A DNA stretch of 53,345 nt, taken from positions 1 through 53,345 of the forward strand of contig NZ_JUQX01000061.1 of assembly GCF_001074565.1 (NCBI RefSeq). The letters run 5' to 3'. Under the pieces are notes generated by a model that saw nothing but the letters and a program-made list of their open reading frames with translations, did not search any database and was not told the DNA's origin. Position 1 is the stretch's first letter. Each line of letters opens with the position of its first letter. This DNA comes from Streptococcus pseudopneumoniae. Its GTDB lineage: Bacteria > Bacillota > Bacilli > Lactobacillales > Streptococcaceae. This document shows positions 26,819 to 37,711 of the stretch, piece after piece. Made by a program: the position numbers and the translations under genes.

Positions 26819-28073
26819 AGTATGTAAGAACGAAGTATTTTTTCTTCCCGCGGCGAATAACAGTTAGTTCGTTTTCTAACTTATCTGCGTCACTCAAGAC
26901 ATAGTCAAGGTCTTGGATGCGGTCGCCGTTGACGTAAATAGCTCCATTTTGTACGTCTTCACGGGCTTGGCGTTTTGAGTTAACCACGCCAGAAGATACA
27001 AGAAGTTCAACGATGTTGTGATTTTCGTCTGCCTGTACTTGGTAGTTTGGCACTCCACGAAGTCCTTGTTTGAGTTCTTTGACAGAAAGGTTTTTGATGT
27101 TTCCAGCAAAGAGTTGCTCAGTGATGTTAAGGGCTTCTTTGTAAGCTTCTTCTCCGTGGACAAGAGTCACGACTTCACGAGCCAGGATTTTTTGAGCTAA
27201 GCGTTCGTGTGGAGCTGCTTCAAACTGTTTGCGGATGTCTTCGATCTCATCAAGTGTCAAGAAAGTAAAGATTTTCAAGAAGCGAACAGCGTCAGCGTCC
27301 ATGACGTTCATCCAGAATTGGTACATTTCGTATGGAGAAGTCTTTTCAGGGTTGAGCCAGACTGCGTTTCCTTCTGATTTACCAAATTTCTTACCAGTCG
27401 CATCAGTAATAAGGGGAACTGTGATAACATGACCTGTCTTGTCAGCCTTACGACGAAGCAATTCGGTACCAGCTGTCATATTTCCCCACTGGTCAGAACC
27501 ACCGATTTGCAGGGTAACATTGTGGTCTTGATTTAGGACATAGAAGTCGTACCCTTGCATGATTTGGTAGGCAAACTCTGTGTAAGAAATCCCTGTTTCG
27601 ATCCGTTTTTTAACAGACTCCTTGCTCATCATGTAGTTGACAGTGAAGTATTTTCCGATATCACGGAGGAAGTCAATGAAGCTGATGCTGCCAAACCAGT
27701 CGTAGTTGTTGACCATGACAGCTTTATTTTCACCATTTTCAAAGTCAAGAAAACGAGAAAGTTGTCCTTGGATAGACTTGACCCAGCCCTCTACTGTGTC
27801 TTTTGTTTGGAGACTACGTTCAGCATCTTTGAAGGACGGATCTCCGATGAGACCTGTAGCACCGCCAACGAGCGCATAAGGTTTGTGACCTGCTAGTTGC
27901 AAACGACGACTGGTCAAGATTGCGACAAGGTGGCCTAGGTGAAGACTGTCAGCAGTTGGATCGTAGCCAGTATAATAAGAAACTTGACCTTCTTCTAGGG
28001 CTTTACGCAAAGCTTCTTCATCAGTCGTTTGAAAAATCAAACCACGCTCTTTTAGCTCATCAAAAATGTGCAT
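26817..28073 (-). CDS. tyrS: Tyrosine--tRNA ligase
   Basis: A 418-residue class I synthetase. Visible are [19 protein letters not shown] (HIGH-type motif, about residue 45), the tyrosine-recognition [29 protein letters not shown] segment, and [12 protein letters not shown] (KMSKS-type, about 230). A C-terminal S4 RNA-binding domain follows (about 350-418). The length is normal. It is divergent from pbp1B; an extended -10 (TGATACAAT) lies near 28106-28120 on the minus strand. The leader is short and shows no T-box. Confidence 0.97.
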   Translation of the reverse strand: MHIFDELKERGLIFQTTDEEALRKALEEGQVSYYTGYDPTADSLHLGHLVAILTSRRLQLAGHKPYALVGGATGLIGDPSFKDAERSLQTKDTVEGWVKSIQGQLSRFLDFENGENKAVMVNNYDWFGSISFIDFLRDIGKYFTVNYMMSKESVKKRIETGISYTEFAYQIMQGYDFYVLNQDHNVTLQIGGSDQWGNMTAGTELLRRKADKTGHVITVPLITDATGKKFGKSEGNAVWLNPEKTSPYEMYQFWMNVMDADAVRFLKIFTFLTLDEIEDIRKQFEAAPHERLAQKILAREVVTLVHGEEAYKEALNITEQLFAGNIKNLSVKELKQGLRGVPNYQVQADENHNIVELLVSSGVVNSKRQAREDVQNGAIYVNGDRIQDLDYVLSDADKLENELTVIRRGKKKYFVLTY

Positions 28074-28185
28074 ATGTCTTTTCTCCTTTTTAAAATATTG
28101 TTTCTACCTATTGTATCACAAACTTGGGCAATAGCCTAGTGGAATAGGGAAGAAAGTGCCTATTTTATTGAAAGTTTACCTTTTA

Positions 28186-28194
28186 TGGTATAAT
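28186..28194 (+). promoter_or_regulatory. pbp1B promoter (extended -10)
   Basis: TGGTATAAT, a perfect -10 with TGn extension, 20 bases before the pbp1B ATG. A TTGAAA at 28168-28173 lies 15 bases upstream, a short spacing. Confidence 0.7.
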
Positions 28195-28213
28195 AGAGAA
28201 AGTGAGGACATTC

Positions 28214-30715
28214 ATGAAAAAAAGAATTGATGAATTAAAAACAAAAATGCTGCATTTTTTCCAGCAACTAACTGCCAAATGGAAGAAAAAACAAGCAAGT
28301 ACAAATGCTGATAAGAAAGTAGCTTCTTCTAACAAACTCAAAAGGGTAGGGTCCATTTTTGCTAAGATTTTGAGTGCTTTTAAAGTGACCTTCAACACTC
28401 TCTTTATCCTAGCCTTTATCGGAGGTCTTTTGGGAGCGGGTGTGGCCATGGGCTATGGGGTTGCTCTATTTGACAAGGCCAAGGTACCTCAAACAGAGGA
28501 ATTGGTCAAACAAGTGAAGGATATTGCCTCTATCTCAGAAATTACCTATGCTGACGGAAGTACCATCGCTTCGATTGAAGGAGATCTATTGCGTACGTCA
28601 GTCGCTTCGGAGGCTATCTCAGATAATCTCAAGAAGGCTATCATTGCGACAGAGGACGAGCATTTCAATGAGCATAAGGGAGTTGTGCCTAAGGCCGTTA
28701 TTCGTGCGACTCTGGGGACCTTTGTCGGGCTAGGATCGTCTAGTGGTGGTTCGACCTTGACGCAGCAGGTCATCAAGCAACAAGTAGTGGGGGATGCTCC
28801 CACTCTGGCTCGTAAGGCTAAAGAGATTATTGATGCTCTAGCTTTAGAACGGGCCATGGGTAAGGATGAGATCTTGACAACCTACCTTAATATTGCTCCT
28901 TTTGGACGCAATCATAAAGGTCAAAATATTGCAGGTGCCCAGCAGGCTGCAGAGGGGATCTTTGGGGTTAAGGCTTCGGATTTAACGGTCCCTCAAGCAG
29001 CCTTTATCGCAGGTTTGCCACAAAGTCCTATTAGTTATTCCCCTTATGAATCTGACGGCAGTATGAAGAGCGATGAGGATATGGCTTTGGGAATTAAGCG
29101 TGCCAAGGATGTCCTCTACAATATGTATCGGACAGGAGCTCTGAGTCAGGAAGACTACGACAAGTACAAGGATTATGACTTCAAGCAAGACTTTCTACCA
29201 TCAGGTAGTGTCAGTGGTACTTCGCGCGACTATCTCTACTATGCAACCTTGGCAGAAGCAACGGATCGGATGTACGACTACCTCATCCAGAGAGATAATG
29301 TTTCTGCGCAAGAACAAAAAAATGAATCGATCCAGAAAGCTTATCGCGATCTAGCGACGAAGGAAATCGAGAATGGTGGCTATAAGATCACCACGACTAT
29401 TAATAAAAATGTTCATGCTGCGATGCAAAATGCGGTTGCGACCTACGGATATCTGCTAGATGATTCGACAGGCCAGCCTGAGGTGGGGAATGTCCTCATG
29501 GACAACCAAACAGGAGCTATTCTTGGGTTTGTCGGTGGTCGCAATTATCAAAAAAATCAGAACAATCATGCCGTTGACACCAAACGTTCTCCAGCTTCAA
29601 CCACGAAACCTATACTGGCCTATGGTATCGCGATTGACCAAGGTTTGATGGGAAGTGCAAGTATCTTATCAAACTATCCAACCAACTTTTCAAACGGCAA
29701 TCCCATCATGTATGCCAATAGTCCTGGTACGGGCATGATGACCTTGGGAGAAGCCCTTAACTACTCATGGAATATCCCAGCTTACTGGACTTATCGTACA
29801 CTTCGAGAGAAGGGTGTTGATGTCAAGGGTTATATGGAAAAAATGGGTTACGAAATCCCAGAATATGGCATTGAAAGTTTACCGATGGGTGGAGGAATAG
29901 AGGTTACAGTTGCCCAGCATACCAACGGGTATCAGACTCTGGCCAACAACGGAGTTTACCATAAGAAACATATGATTACGAAGATTGAGTCAACGGATGG
30001 TCGAGTGGTCTATGAACATAAGGATAAACCTGTCCAAGTTTACTCAAAAGCGACAGCGACCATTATGCAAAGCTTGCTTCGCGATGTCATTTCATCTCGG
30101 ATTACTTCAAGTTTCCAGACAGACTTGACGACTATCAATCCATCCCTAGCTCGTGCTGACTGGATCGGAAAAACTGGTACGACTAATGAAGATGAAAATA
30201 TGTGGCTCATGCTTTCGACACCTAGATTAACTCTAGGTGGATGGATTGGGCATGATAATAATCATTCACTATCACGTGGAGCTGGTTATTCCAATAACTC
30301 TAATTATATGGCCCACTTGGTCAATGCTATCCAGCAAGCTGAACCTGGAATATGGGGAAATAATCGCTTTAATCTTGACCCAAGTGTGACTAAGTCCCAA
30401 GTTCTCCGATCAACAGGTCAAAAGCCCGGCAAAGTTTCCATCAATGGTAAGGAAATCGAACTTTCTGGTTCTACAGTGACAAGCTACTGGGCTAGCAAAG
30501 AAGGGGCGCCAGTAACCACTTACCGCTTCGCCATCGGAGGCAGCGACGCAGACTATCTGAATGCTTGGAAAACCATTCTTGGAAGCCTACCTGCAGTGAC
30601 TCCTCCAAGTTCAAGCAGTGGATCAGGATCAAGTTCAAGCAGTAGCTCAGGGGCAAATTCGAACAACAACACTCAAAGTGGTTCGTCAGGTCGTTCCCGT
30701 CTATTTAATCGATAA
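28214..30715 (+). CDS. pbp1B: Penicillin-binding protein 1B (class A)
   Basis: An 833-residue bifunctional peptidoglycan synthase. A cytoplasmic basic N-terminus is followed by one transmembrane helix (about 55-80). The GT51 glycosyltransferase has [11 protein letters not shown] with the catalytic Glu (about 145), [12 protein letters not shown] and [12 protein letters not shown]. The transpeptidase has SPASTTKP (serine nucleophile in STTK, about 459), YSWN (SxN, about 515) and GKTGTTNED (KTG, about 650). The C-terminus is a low-complexity Ser/Gly/Asn tail of about 35 residues. ATG 28214 is chosen for GAGG six bases upstream; a GTG at 28202 is open but has no site. It is divergent from tyrS. 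Confidence 0.95.
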   Translation: MKKRIDELKTKMLHFFQQLTAKWKKKQASTNADKKVASSNKLKRVGSIFAKILSAFKVTFNTLFILAFIGGLLGAGVAMGYGVALFDKAKVPQTEELVKQVKDIASISEITYADGSTIASIEGDLLRTSVASEAISDNLKKAIIATEDEHFNEHKGVVPKAVIRATLGTFVGLGSSSGGSTLTQQVIKQQVVGDAPTLARKAKEIIDALALERAMGKDEILTTYLNIAPFGRNHKGQNIAGAQQAAEGIFGVKASDLTVPQAAFIAGLPQSPISYSPYESDGSMKSDEDMALGIKRAKDVLYNMYRTGALSQEDYDKYKDYDFKQDFLPSGSVSGTSRDYLYYATLAEATDRMYDYLIQRDNVSAQEQKNESIQKAYRDLATKEIENGGYKITTTINKNVHAAMQNAVATYGYLLDDSTGQPEVGNVLMDNQTGAILGFVGGRNYQKNQNNHAVDTKRSPASTTKPILAYGIAIDQGLMGSASILSNYPTNFSNGNPIMYANSPGTGMMTLGEALNYSWNIPAYWTYRTLREKGVDVKGYMEKMGYEIPEYGIESLPMGGGIEVTVAQHTNGYQTLANNGVYHKKHMITKIESTDGRVVYEHKDKPVQVYSKATATIMQSLLRDVISSRITSSFQTDLTTINPSLARADWIGKTGTTNEDENMWLMLSTPRLTLGGWIGHDNNHSLSRGAGYSNNSNYMAHLVNAIQQAEPGIWGNNRFNLDPSVTKSQVLRSTGQKPGKVSINGKEIELSGSTVTSYWASKEGAPVTTYRFAIGGSDADYLNAWKTILGSLPAVTPPSSSSGSGSSSSSSSGANSNNNTQSGSSGRSRLFNR

Positions 30716-30717
30716 TA

Positions 30718-30768
30718 AAAAAAGTAGCAAGAGGCAATTTTTCTTCTCTTAGCTACTTTTTTCTTTTT
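30718..30768 (+). terminator. Terminator after pbp1B
   Basis: AAAAAAGTAGC-AAGAG pairs with CTCTT-GCTACTTTTTT (one bulge), followed by T residues. Confidence 0.85.
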
Positions 30769-30791
30769 CTATTTCGTGTTACAATAAGGGA

Positions 30792-31703
30792 ATGAATAAG
30801 TATCAAAAGAAGATTTTTAAGGGAACCTTGTATTCACTGTTCTCAGGTCTGATTTGGGGGATTTGCGGGATTTTAGGAGAGTATTTTTTCACTCATTACC
30901 CAGTATCGTCTGGTTGGATTACCTCTATGCGTTTGCTGGTGGCGGGGAGTTTGGTTTTAGCTTTATCTGCCTTTCAGTTGCGTGGTCGCTTGTTGGATAT
31001 CTGGAAAGATAAGAAAAATTATCTACCTTTTTTAGCCTATGCTATTCTAGGTATTTTTTCTGTGCAGTTTTTCTTCTATCTTTGTGTTGAGTATTCCAAT
31101 GCGACGACGGCAACCATTTTACAATTTATCAGCCCCGTTTTTATTTTGTTTTACAATCGCATTGTCTACCAGAAGAAGGCTTCGATTACAGCGATTCTCT
31201 ATGTTTTGATTGCCATGCTAGGTGTTTTTTTGATGGCCACAAAAGGGGACTTGTCCCAGTTGTCCATGACACCCTTGGCTCTAGTGACAGGCTTGCTCAG
31301 TGCAGTAGGCGTCATGTTTAATGTCATCCTGCCCCAACGATTTGCCCGCCACTATGGTTTTGTACCCACTGTTGGTTGGGGGATGATTCTCGCAGGGCTC
31401 TTTAGCAATCTGCTCTATCCAGTCCATCATATCACCTTCCAGTTGGATGCTACCAGTCTGTTGATTTGTTTGATTATTGCCGTATTTGGAACAGCTTTTG
31501 CCTTCTTCCTATCTATGAAGGCCGTCTCTCTTGTTTCTCCTCTAGTTGTCTCTGTAGTGAGCGCTAGCGAGCCTCTCTCCTCAGCGCTATTGAGCGTCCT
31601 CTTTCTCGGTCTCGTCCTAGATGGATTTCTAGTTTTGGCCATGATTTTAATCATTGTTCCTATGGTCTTCTTGTCTATCGAAGAAGCCAAAGAAGGGAAG
31701 TAA
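30792..31703 (+). CDS. DMT superfamily (EamA) transporter
   Basis: A 303-residue inner membrane protein with ten predicted helices arranged as two EamA repeats (about residues 10-140 and 155-295). The first contains [20 protein letters not shown], the second [15 protein letters not shown]. Family members export amino acids or other small metabolites; the substrate here is unknown. It begins shortly after the pbp1B terminator and is followed by its own terminator. I recall a membrane protein in the same place in pneumococcus. Confidence 0.88.
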   Translation: MNKYQKKIFKGTLYSLFSGLIWGICGILGEYFFTHYPVSSGWITSMRLLVAGSLVLALSAFQLRGRLLDIWKDKKNYLPFLAYAILGIFSVQFFFYLCVEYSNATTATILQFISPVFILFYNRIVYQKKASITAILYVLIAMLGVFLMATKGDLSQLSMTPLALVTGLLSAVGVMFNVILPQRFARHYGFVPTVGWGMILAGLFSNLLYPVHHITFQLDATSLLICLIIAVFGTAFAFFLSMKAVSLVSPLVVSVVSASEPLSSALLSVLFLGLVLDGFLVLAMILIIVPMVFLSIEEAKEGK

Positions 31704-31723
31704 AGACGATTATTTTGATAGTT

Positions 31724-31749
31724 TAGGCTTCAAATTTGAAGCCTTTTTT
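31724..31749 (+). terminator. Terminator after the EamA gene
   Basis: AGGCTTC / GAAGCCT stem around AAATTT, followed by TTTTT. Confidence 0.85.
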
Positions 31750-31788
31750 GGTAGAATAGGTATCATTATAATGAACCAGGAGGCGCCT

Positions 31789-32487
31789 ATGACTGCCACA
31801 AAAATGAATGCCCAAGAAATCATCCAATTTATCGCCAATGCGGAAAAGAAAACCAGTGTCAAAGTAACTTTTGAGGGAGAACTTGCAACTGCTTTACCAA
31901 GCTCTGTTGTCAAACTAGGCAATGTCCTATTTGGAGATTGGAAGGATATCGCTCCGCTTCTCGAAGGCTTGGTAGAAAATCAAGATTATGTTGTCGAACA
32001 AGATGCTCGTAATTCGGCAGTTCCCTTGCTAGACAAGCGTACTATCAACGCTCGTATCGAACCAGGTGCTATTATCCGCGATCAAGTGGAAATTGGTGAC
32101 AATGCTGTTATCATGATGGGAGCGGTTATCAATATCGGAGCAGAAATCGGTGCAGGAACCATGATTGATATGGGTGCTATCCTTGGTGGTCGTGCCATCG
32201 TTGGGAAGAACAGCCACGTTGGTGCAGGGGCAGTTTTGGCAGGTGTGATTGAGCCAGCTAGTGCCGATCCAGTTCGTGTCGGGGACAATGTTCTTATCGG
32301 AGCTAATGCAGTGGTCATCGAAGGTGTCCAAATCGGTAGTGGTTCAGTTGTCGCTGCAGGAGCTATCGTGACTCAAGATGTCCCAGAAAATGTAGTGGTA
32401 GCAGGCGTTCCAGCTCGTATTATCAAAGAAATCGACAGCCAAACCCAACAAAAAACAGCGCTAGAAGATGCGCTTCGTACCTTGTAA
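31789..32487 (+). CDS. dapH: 2,3,4,5-tetrahydropyridine-2,6-dicarboxylate N-acetyltransferase
   Basis: A 232-residue acyltransferase that acetylates tetrahydrodipicolinate in the acetylase branch of diaminopimelate/lysine synthesis. A DapH N-terminal domain (about 1-85; [20 protein letters not shown]) is followed by left-handed beta-helix hexapeptide repeats (about 90-215; [39 protein letters not shown]). ATG 31789 follows CCAGGAGG; a longer open frame upstream runs back through the preceding terminator and is rejected. It is next to its pathway partner, the acetyl-diaminopimelate deacetylase. Often named dapD in older annotation. Confidence 0.95.
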   Translation: MTATKMNAQEIIQFIANAEKKTSVKVTFEGELATALPSSVVKLGNVLFGDWKDIAPLLEGLVENQDYVVEQDARNSAVPLLDKRTINARIEPGAIIRDQVEIGDNAVIMMGAVINIGAEIGAGTMIDMGAILGGRAIVGKNSHVGAGAVLAGVIEPASADPVRVGDNVLIGANAVVIEGVQIGSGSVVAAGAIVTQDVPENVVVAGVPARIIKEIDSQTQQKTALEDALRTL

Positions 32488-32493
32488 AAATAA

Positions 32494-32523
32494 AAAGAGG
32501 CGGATACTTCTTCCAGCCTCTTT
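32494..32523 (+). terminator. Hairpin between dapH and the deacetylase gene
   Basis: AAAGAGGC / GCCTCTTT stem with a 14-base loop followed by CTTCT. The weak T run could allow read-through into the next gene. Confidence 0.6.
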
Positions 32524-32548
32524 CTTCTATCAAAAGGAGGATCGATAG

Positions 32549-33679
32549 ATGTTAGATTTGATTCAGATTCGACGAGATTTACACCAGATTCCAGAGATTG
32601 GCTTGGAGGAGTTCAAGACACAGGCTTATTTGCTGGATGTGATTGAAAAATTGACTACGGGCAAGGACTTTGTTCAAGTTCGTACTTGGCGGACAGGAAT
32701 TTTGGTCTACCTGCAGGGAATTCAGCCGGAGCGAACCATTGGTTGGCGAACAGACATTGATGGTCTGCCTATTGTCGAACAAACAGGTCTACCTTTTGCT
32801 TCCCAACATCAAGGTCGCATGCATGCCTGCGGACATGATTTTCACATGACCATTGCCTTGGGCTGTCTCGAGCGTGCTCTTGAGGAGCAAGCCAAGAATA
32901 ATTTGCTCTTCCTGTTTCAACCTGCTGAAGAAAATGAAGCTGGTGGTATGCTCATGTATGAGGATGGTGCTTTTGGGGACTGGCTACCAGACCAGTTTTA
33001 TGGACTCCATGTTCGTCCGGATTTGAAGGTTGGACAGATTGCGACCAATACACACACTCTCTTTGCAGGGACTTGTGAAGTGAAGATTCGTTTCAAAGGA
33101 AAAGGTGGGCACGCAGCCTTTCCGCATGAAGCCAATGACGCCTTGGTGGCTGCTAGTTACTTTGTAACTCAAGTACAGTCAGTGGTTAGCCGTAATGTCA
33201 ATCCCATCGAGGGAGCAGTGGTGACCTTTGGCCTTTTCCAAGCTGGAACAACCAACAATGTCATCACAGATACAGCCTTTTTACATGGTACCATTCGCGC
33301 CTTGACCCAGGACATGAGTCTCTTGGTGCAAAAGAGAGTTAGGACAGTAGCGGAGGGAGTTGCAGCATCCTTTGGGATGGAAGTCGAAATCGAACTTAAA
33401 CAAGGGGGCTACCTCCCTGTTGAGAACAATCCAGCCTTGGCGCGTGAACTGATGGACTTCTTTGGAGAAAAAGAAGGAATCGAGTTGATTGATATCGAGC
33501 CTGCTATGACTGGTGAGGATTTTGGTTATCTTCTTTCGAAGGTAGACGGCGTTATGTTTTGGTTAGGTATCGATAGTCCTTACGCCCTGCACCATCCTCA
33601 GATGAGCCCCAAGGAAGAAGCCTTAGCTATTGGAGTGGATGCGGTCTCTAGCTTTCTTCAAAAGAAGGCAGCAGAGTAG
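32549..33679 (+). CDS. N-acetyldiaminopimelate deacetylase (M20 family)
   Basis: A 376-residue metallo-amidohydrolase that removes the acetyl group from N-acetyl-LL-diaminopimelate. Metal ligands are visible in [10 protein letters not shown] (about residue 94), PAEENEAGG (about 130), FYGLHVRPD and the C-terminal [14 protein letters not shown] (about 350). The bacterial exopeptidase dimerisation domain occupies about 175-285 ([20 protein letters not shown]). AAAGGAGG precedes the ATG. The context after dapH gives the specificity, since the M20 fold alone would not. The 5-FTHF ligase gene follows within 11 bases. Confidence 0.93.
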   Translation: MLDLIQIRRDLHQIPEIGLEEFKTQAYLLDVIEKLTTGKDFVQVRTWRTGILVYLQGIQPERTIGWRTDIDGLPIVEQTGLPFASQHQGRMHACGHDFHMTIALGCLERALEEQAKNNLLFLFQPAEENEAGGMLMYEDGAFGDWLPDQFYGLHVRPDLKVGQIATNTHTLFAGTCEVKIRFKGKGGHAAFPHEANDALVAASYFVTQVQSVVSRNVNPIEGAVVTFGLFQAGTTNNVITDTAFLHGTIRALTQDMSLLVQKRVRTVAEGVAASFGMEVEIELKQGGYLPVENNPALARELMDFFGEKEGIELIDIEPAMTGEDFGYLLSKVDGVMFWLGIDSPYALHHPQMSPKEEALAIGVDAVSSFLQKKAAE

Positions 33680-33690
33680 AGGTGCTGGCT

Positions 33691-34230
33691 ATGAAAGCAG
33701 AACTACGAAAGCAAGTCTTACACGAAATGAAGGCTTTATCTCAGGAGAAAAAACAGGCTATGGATCGAGCTTTAACAGAACGATTTTTGAATCATCCTGT
33801 TTACCAAGAAGCCAAGGTTATCGCAACCTACCTCTCTTTCCCGCATGAGTTTCAAACACAGGGACTGATTGATCAGGCGCTGAAGGACGGCAAAAAAGTT
33901 TTGATACCCAAAACCTATCCCAAGGGGCACATGGAGTTTGTGGTATATGATCCGCAGCAGTTGGCAAAAACTTCCTTTGGCTTACTGGAACCGCAAGGGG
34001 ACTTGGAAGTTGTGGATCCGTCTCAGATTGATTTGATTCATGTTCCAGGCTTGGCTTTTACAAGAGAGGGGTATCGGATTGGATATGGCGGAGGTTATTA
34101 TGACCGCTATCTGGAACATTTTGCTGGTCAGACCATGAGTACAATCTATCCTTGTCAAATCCAAACATTTAATCCAGATAGCCACGATATTCCCGTTCAG
34201 GAGGTATTGATCTATGAAGGAAATCTTTGA
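33691..34230 (+). CDS. 5-formyltetrahydrofolate cyclo-ligase
   Basis: A 179-residue ATP-dependent enzyme that converts 5-formyl-THF to 5,10-methenyl-THF. The C-terminal signature GYRIGYGGGYYDRYL (about residue 128) and the N-terminal KAELRKQVLHEMKAL are typical. ATG 33691 lies eight bases after GAGG; the GTG at 33682 overlaps that site and is less likely. It overlaps the rhomboid gene start by 17 bases. It is often fthC or yqgN in Gram-positive genomes; I leave the symbol open. Confidence 0.93.
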   Translation: MKAELRKQVLHEMKALSQEKKQAMDRALTERFLNHPVYQEAKVIATYLSFPHEFQTQGLIDQALKDGKKVLIPKTYPKGHMEFVVYDPQQLAKTSFGLLEPQGDLEVVDPSQIDLIHVPGLAFTREGYRIGYGGGYYDRYLEHFAGQTMSTIYPCQIQTFNPDSHDIPVQEVLIYEGNL

Positions 34231-34894
34231 TAAACGTCACCCTGTGACTAGTTTTTTCCTCCTAGTGACTGGCTTGGTATTTTTACTGATGCTGATTACT
34301 ACGGGTATCAACTTTGATCAGGTCAAAACTCTGTTTCAGTTTGGAGCTATGTATGGACCAATCATTCGCCTGTTCCCAGAGCAGATCTGGCGCCTTTTTT
34401 CGGCTATATTTGTGCATATAGGTTGGGAACATTTCATTGTCAATATGATTTCACTCTACTTTCTTGGACAACAGGTGGAGGAGATTTTCGGCTCTAAGCA
34501 GTTCTTCTTTCTCTATCTCTTATCAGGAATGATGGGCAATCTCTTTGTTTTTGCTTTCACACCGAAAGTCCTAGCAGCAGGTGCCTCCACTTCTCTCTAT
34601 GGATTATTTGCTGCGATTATCGTCTTGCGTTACGCAACTCGCAGCCCCTATATCCAGCAGTTAGGGCAATCCTACCTGACGCTTTTCGTGATAAATATCA
34701 TTGGAAGTGTTCTGATTCCAGGAATCAGCCTAGCAGGGCATATTGGTGGCGCAGTAGGCGGTGCCTTTCTAGCAGTCATCTTTCCAGTTAAATGGGAGAG
34801 AAAGATGTATAGTACCAGTCAGCGAATTGGAGCAACCCTACTTTTTGTCGCACTAGCCGTTTTCCTTTTCTACAAAGGAATGAGTTATGTGTAA
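34214..34894 (+). CDS. Rhomboid-family intramembrane serine protease
   Basis: A 226-residue membrane protease with six to seven helices. Visible are EQIWRLFSAIFVHIGWEHFIVNM (the conserved WR and HxxxxN motifs), GASTSLYG with the catalytic Ser (about residue 122), and LAGHIGGAVGGA with the catalytic His (about 176). The start lies inside the preceding gene behind CAGGAGG. Substrate unknown. It is the last gene before the CRISPR array. In pneumococcus, as I recall, the rhomboid gene is followed directly by galU. Confidence 0.93.
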   Translation: MKEIFDKRHPVTSFFLLVTGLVFLLMLITTGINFDQVKTLFQFGAMYGPIIRLFPEQIWRLFSAIFVHIGWEHFIVNMISLYFLGQQVEEIFGSKQFFFLYLLSGMMGNLFVFAFTPKVLAAGASTSLYGLFAAIIVLRYATRSPYIQQLGQSYLTLFVINIIGSVLIPGISLAGHIGGAVGGAFLAVIFPVKWERKMYSTSQRIGATLLFVALAVFLFYKGMSYV

Positions 34895-34906
34895 GGGGGA
34901 ATAGTT

Positions 34907-34938
34907 AAAAGCTACTCAAAAAATGAGTAGCTTTTTAT
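34907..34938. terminator. Bidirectional terminator between rhomboid and CRISPR array
   Basis: AAAAGCTACTCA / TGAGTAGCTTTT stem (34907-34918 with 34924-34935) with A and T runs on both sides. It ends 3 bases from the last CRISPR repeat, so it can stop both the rhomboid transcript and the crRNA precursor. Confidence 0.85.
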
Positions 34939-34940
34939 GT

Positions 34941-36958
34941 AGATTGGCACCATTCGAAACAACACAGCTCTAAAACGATAAAATTTACCCAAGTCAAATT
35001 GAAAAAGTTTTGGAACCATTCGAAACAACACAGCTCTAAAACAAAAATTCAGCAAGGATAGTTCAAATGAACGTTTTGGAACCATTCGAAACAACACAGC
35101 TCTAAAACGACAAGATATTATGGTTCATGGGGGCGTTAGTTTTGGAACCATTCGAAACAACACAGCTCTAAAACATTGACATTACCATCATAGATATAAT
35201 GCAAGTTTTGGAACCATTCGAAACAACACAGCTCTAAAACATGTGTTGGATTATCAATGAATTGCTTAAAGTTTTGGAACCATTCGAAACAACACAGCTC
35301 TAAAACCAAAGTGATTGCTGAGAAGAGAGATCCTGAGTTTTGGAACCATTCGAAACAACACAGCTCTAAAACGTTTTGTAAAATCTTCAATTTGTACTTT
35401 TGGTTTTGGAACCATTCGAAACAACACAGCTCTAAAACTCGGAGTTATTGAGAATAACCTTGAAATCAGTTTTGGAACCATTCGAAACAACACAGCTCTA
35501 AAACGGAGCGGTTACACAACCGAAAGAAGCGGTAGTTTTGGAACCATTCGAAACAACACAGCTCTAAAACAGTGTTCAGGAGAATTCAACAAAAGATATT
35601 GTTTTGGAACCATTCGAAACAACACAGCTCTAAAACCTTGCCATAGGTACTGTGGTTACGACAGTTGTTTTGGAACCATTCGAAACAACACAGCTCTAAA
35701 ACTTTGGGACGGCACGGTTCTAAAAATCTGTTGTTTTGGAACCATTCGAAACAACACAGCTCTAAAACGCATTAGTAGTAGTTTATCGTCTGGCCAAGGT
35801 TTTGGAACCATTCGAAACAACACAGCTCTAAAACTTGATAGTTTCATAAAGGAACATGAAGAAGGGTTTTGGAACCATTCGAAACAACACAGCTCTAAAA
35901 CAAAAGGTCAAATCCGCAAAGTTCGAACGAGGTTTTGGAACCATTCGAAACAACACAGCTCTAAAACTAAATTGATGATGGAACAAACCCCAGCAGGTGT
36001 TTTGGAACCATTCGAAACAACACAGCTCTAAAACGCCGTACCAGTAAAATCCCTCATCGTGTGTGTTTTGGAACCATTCGAAACAACACAGCTCTAAAAC
36101 CATTAAGTTTCTCAATGTCACCAGTAAATCGTTTTGGAACCATTCGAAACAACACAGCTCTAAAACTGTCCTCTATTCTAATTACTACTCTGTTATGTTT
36201 TGGAACCATTCGAAACAACACAGCTCTAAAACTCTCTAATCTCTGAAGTATAGGCTACTAGTGTTTTGGAACCATTCGAAACAACACAGCTCTAAAACAC
36301 ACCAGCCATGGCATTTACTACCGCACTGGTTTTGGAACCATTCGAAACAACACAGCTCTAAAACCGTCTGCGTTACTTTTCGAAACCGCTGAGTGTTTTG
36401 GAACCATTCGAAACAACACAGCTCTAAAACAGTCCAGTTGGCGCCGATTCTTGTACTTTTGTTTTGGAACCATTCGAAACAACACAGCTCTAAAACAAAT
36501 GGGAGAAGGAGACGGCACGGAAGAAGGTTTTGGAACCATTCGAAACAACACAGCTCTAAAACAAAAGGTAAATGGGTCAAACTGAAAAAACAGTTTTGGA
36601 ACCATTCGAAACAACACAGCTCTAAAACCCAACCATCTCAGGAACCTGTTCTAAGAAAGTTTTGGAACCATTCGAAACAACACAGCTCTAAAACTTAAGG
36701 CTGTCACATCTACCGACAGTCTTAGTTTTGGAACCATTCGAAACAACACAGCTCTAAAACTACCCTTACGAGTTAAGCGGATTGTGTCACGTTTTGGAAC
36801 CATTCGAAACAACACAGCTCTAAAACCTAAAGGGGACATGGAAAAGCAAGTCAAAAGTTTTGGAACCATTCGAAACAACACAGCTCTAAAACGTAGCGAC
36901 AGATTATGGACGAGGGTATCTAGTTTTGGAACCATTCGAAACAACACAGCTCTAAAAC
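34941..36958 (-). CRISPR. Type II-A CRISPR array, 31 repeats and 30 spacers
   Basis: Repeats are 36 bases, invariant from 35007 onward; on the minus (transcribed) strand they start GTTTTAGAGCTGTG and end GGTTCCAAAAC, like the S. pyogenes type II-A repeat. Plus-strand repeat starts are spaced 66 from 35007 to 35799, then 35866, 35932, 35999, and 66 apart again from 36065 to 36923. All spacers are 30 bases except two of 31 (35835-35865, 35968-35998). The leader-distal repeat (34941-34976) has four mismatches in its first eight plus-strand bases, marking the old end. The newest spacer is 36893-36922. I saw no spacer matching the window. Confidence 0.99.
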
Positions 36959-37056
36959 CTCGTAGAAAAATTTTTCTCACGAAATTTCGTAATCGCGCCA
37001 TTTGTCCCAGCCAGACTTCAGCTCGTCAGGTTCCAATTGTTACTCTTATTATACCA
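36959..37056 (-). promoter_or_regulatory. CRISPR leader and array promoter
   Basis: On the minus strand TGGTATAAT (-10 at 37048-37053, TGn extension) overlaps the csn2 stop codon. About 75 bases later the leader ends in CTACGAG directly against the first repeat, the leader-anchoring end I recall from S. pyogenes-type arrays. Two perfect palindromes, AGAAAAATTTTTCT (36964-36977) and ACGAAATTTCGT (36979-36990), lie within the leader-repeat junction. Confidence 0.8.
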
Positions 37057-37711
37057 TATTTTCAGGGTTCAAGAAATAGTCTTGATCCAGCACATACTGG
37101 GGAAAATCATAGACTTTTCGAGGTTCGACAAATAAAACACTTAGTTGATTGAGTTGGATATACTCTATCAAATTTACTAACTCATCCTTTGATAGATAGG
37201 CGGATGCATTGATGAAAACAAGGAGTTTCTTTTTAGAAAGATATTTAAAAACCTGGACAATTTCTAGCATTTTTTCAAAAGGTGTATCACTCAGGGTTTC
37301 GACTTTGACACCAAGTGCATCGATTAACTCTAGAATGGTAATTTCATCATACTCTAGGTCTAACTCGTTTTCCAAACACTCAAATGCCAGCAATTCTGTA
37401 ATCGTAGCAACCAACTTTTCAATCATGGACTTGACTTCGGGCTTGTCATTGAGTTGATTTTCTAAATCAACATGTATCAGCTTGAGCATGGCAGGTGAGT
37501 TGAGATTGTATCCTAAGACATCCGTTATCACTAATAACTCAGCCTCTTTCAGTGCTTTTAGATTTCTATCAAACAACTTCAACTCCCCATCATCAGTATA
37601 TTGGTAGAACTGCTTGACAATGGTTGAAAAGGTAAACTGGTCTTCCAACACTAAAAAAGTTGCATTTTCAATAGTTAATGGTTCATCTAATAGCGGGAAA
37701 TTAATCTTCAT
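37049..37711 (-). CDS. csn2: CRISPR-associated protein Csn2
   Basis: A 220-residue type II-A adaptation protein. Csn2 forms tetrameric rings on double-stranded DNA ends and takes part in spacer acquisition with Cas1, Cas2 and Cas9. The N-terminus [20 protein letters not shown] and the segments [20 protein letters not shown] and FLNPENMV at the end are typical of the short (about 220-residue) Csn2 subtype. It overlaps cas2 by 11 bases. Its presence fixes the subtype as II-A. Confidence 0.95.
   Translation of the reverse strand: MKINFPLLDEPLTIENATFLVLEDQFTFSTIVKQFYQYTDDGELKLFDRNLKALKEAELLVITDVLGYNLNSPAMLKLIHVDLENQLNDKPEVKSMIEKLVATITELLAFECLENELDLEYDEITILELIDALGVKVETLSDTPFEKMLEIVQVFKYLSKKKLLVFINASAYLSKDELVNLIEYIQLNQLSVLFVEPRKVYDFPQYVLDQDYFLNPENMV

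Noticed and set aside
31654..31788. Longer N-terminus for dapH
   Set aside because: The extension overlaps the end of the EamA gene and a terminator hairpin; ATG 31789 has CCAGGAGG before it and gives the usual 232 residues.
34977..36922. Self-targeting spacers against genes in this window
   Set aside because: I compared spacers by eye and saw no full match. Short resemblances, such as around GGGGACATGGA, are chance; a full search was not possible.
34912..37001. Many open frames with repeated FGTIRNNTALK, FWNHSKQHSSKT, FRAVLFRMVPK or VLELCCFEWFQN units
   Set aside because: They are translations of the 36-base CRISPR repeat with spacers in several frames; the repeat has no stop in those frames. 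No ribosome binding sites support them.
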